From: Bacilli bacterium | Lineage (GTDB): Bacteria > Bacillota_I > Bacilli_A > RF39 > UBA660 | DNA length: 49,137 nt | Assembly: GCA_017435485.1 (NCBI GenBank) | Contig: JAFSEY010000005.1 | Location: forward strand, 1-49,137 | Reading direction: 5' to 3' | In this document: piece after piece, positions 48,976-49,137 of the stretch | Layout of the letters: every line of letters begins with the position of its first letter | Position numbering within the stretch: position 1 is the stretch's first letter | Position numbers and translations under genes: made by a program | Notes under the pieces: generated by a model | Databases searched by the model: none | What the model saw: only the letters and a program-made list of their open reading frames with translations | What the model was told of the DNA's origin: nothing

Positions 48976-49137
48976 TTAAATATATACTTCCATTACAATA
49001 TTCTCTTTTTGACAAATTCTTTTTAAACAATTATGTTTTTCATTATATCTAATTACATCATCTCTATTTATTACAATAGTTGCAAGGTGAATACCTTTAT
49101 CTTCAATTGGTATATCTCCAATATAATTATTTAATTC
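48976..49137 (-). CDS. C-terminal end of an unknown protein (cut by window edge)
   Basis: A partial frame of 53 residues enters from the right edge and stops at TAA 48976. The visible part reads DIPIEDKGIHLATIVINRDD then a basic stretch with two Cys, ending NIVMEVYI. I do not recognise it. An inverted repeat AAAGAGAATATT / AATATTCTCTTT straddles the stop codon with a ~28-base loop (about 48957-49011), followed by a broken T-run; it may be a weak terminator. Confidence 0.65.
   Translation of the reverse strand, partial: ELNNYIGDIPIEDKGIHLATIVINRDDVIRYNEKHNCLKRICQKENIVMEVYI

Noticed and set aside
48957-49011. Right-edge inverted repeat considered an insertion-sequence end
   Set aside because: No partner end or transposase is visible; it straddles a stop codon and is better read as a weak terminator.

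Overview
This is an AT-rich, low-GC Gram-positive chromosome segment, best fitted by an uncultured or gut-type Bacilli lineage near the Mollicutes/Erysipelotrichia-like groups (placement is inference). Evidence: PolC and DnaE polymerases together, a PASTA kinase PrkC, a T-box leader, Bacillus-type synteny (rlmN-prpC-prkC-rsgA-rpe; rpsT divergent from gpr-spoIIP; sirA-yneF; ylbD-ylbE), strong GGAGG/GGTG ribosome sites and near-consensus sigma-A promoters. Trp is encoded by TGG throughout and TGA acts as a (rare) stop, so the standard bacterial code applies. Four loci of sporulation-linked families (gpr, spoIIP, sirA, ylbD) suggest a spore former or a recent descendant of one.

Layout. 1-1650: small unknown proteins, a tRNA-Leu/tRNA-Ile2 pair with its own promoter and terminator, and an unknown 139-residue protein behind two consensus promoters. 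1653-5417: Smr-domain protein coupled to a PfkB kinase with a disordered tail, trigger factor, and a beta-helix-like protein whose C-terminal domain is repeated after an in-frame TGA. 5481-12966: polC and dnaE in one transcription unit. 13143-19617: rpmB on the plus strand, then rlmN-prpC-prkC-rsgA-rpe and nfo on the minus strand; rpe is fused to a DUF4375-like domain. 19698-22775: three type IV pilin-like genes, the largest a pilin fused to a BspA-type leucine-rich repeat array.

22860-29604: ylbD-ylbE, topoisomerase IV (parE-parC), a membrane-anchored acidic protein and a DUF805 protein. 29686-35513: yneF, sirA, then a compact unit mtaB-vanY-unknown-recD2-small membrane protein. 35586-40084: a membrane protein with Thr/Glu/Pro repeats, then a T-box-controlled unit encoding a P-loop kinase-like protein and a short alanyl-tRNA synthetase lacking the C-Ala domain. 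40092-43678: gpr-spoIIP-YqxA-like-AI-2E exporter family, divergent from rpsT. 43729-49137: transglutaminase-like protein, a DUF6273-like surface protein, a TPR protein, and an exported membrane protein flanked on both sides by two related structured RNA elements with compensatory base changes, each followed by its own terminator; a truncated gene runs off the right edge.

No transposase, integrase, CRISPR array or phage gene was found. No gene-free gap exceeds 300 bases; the longest (47624-47893, 48695-48975 and 39849-40091) hold promoters, terminators, the paired RNA elements and the T-box. The most original material is the paired RNA element around 47.8 and 48.8 kb, the pilin-LRR fusion, the TGA-interrupted repeated domain at 4.4 kb, and the Rpe-DUF4375 fusion.
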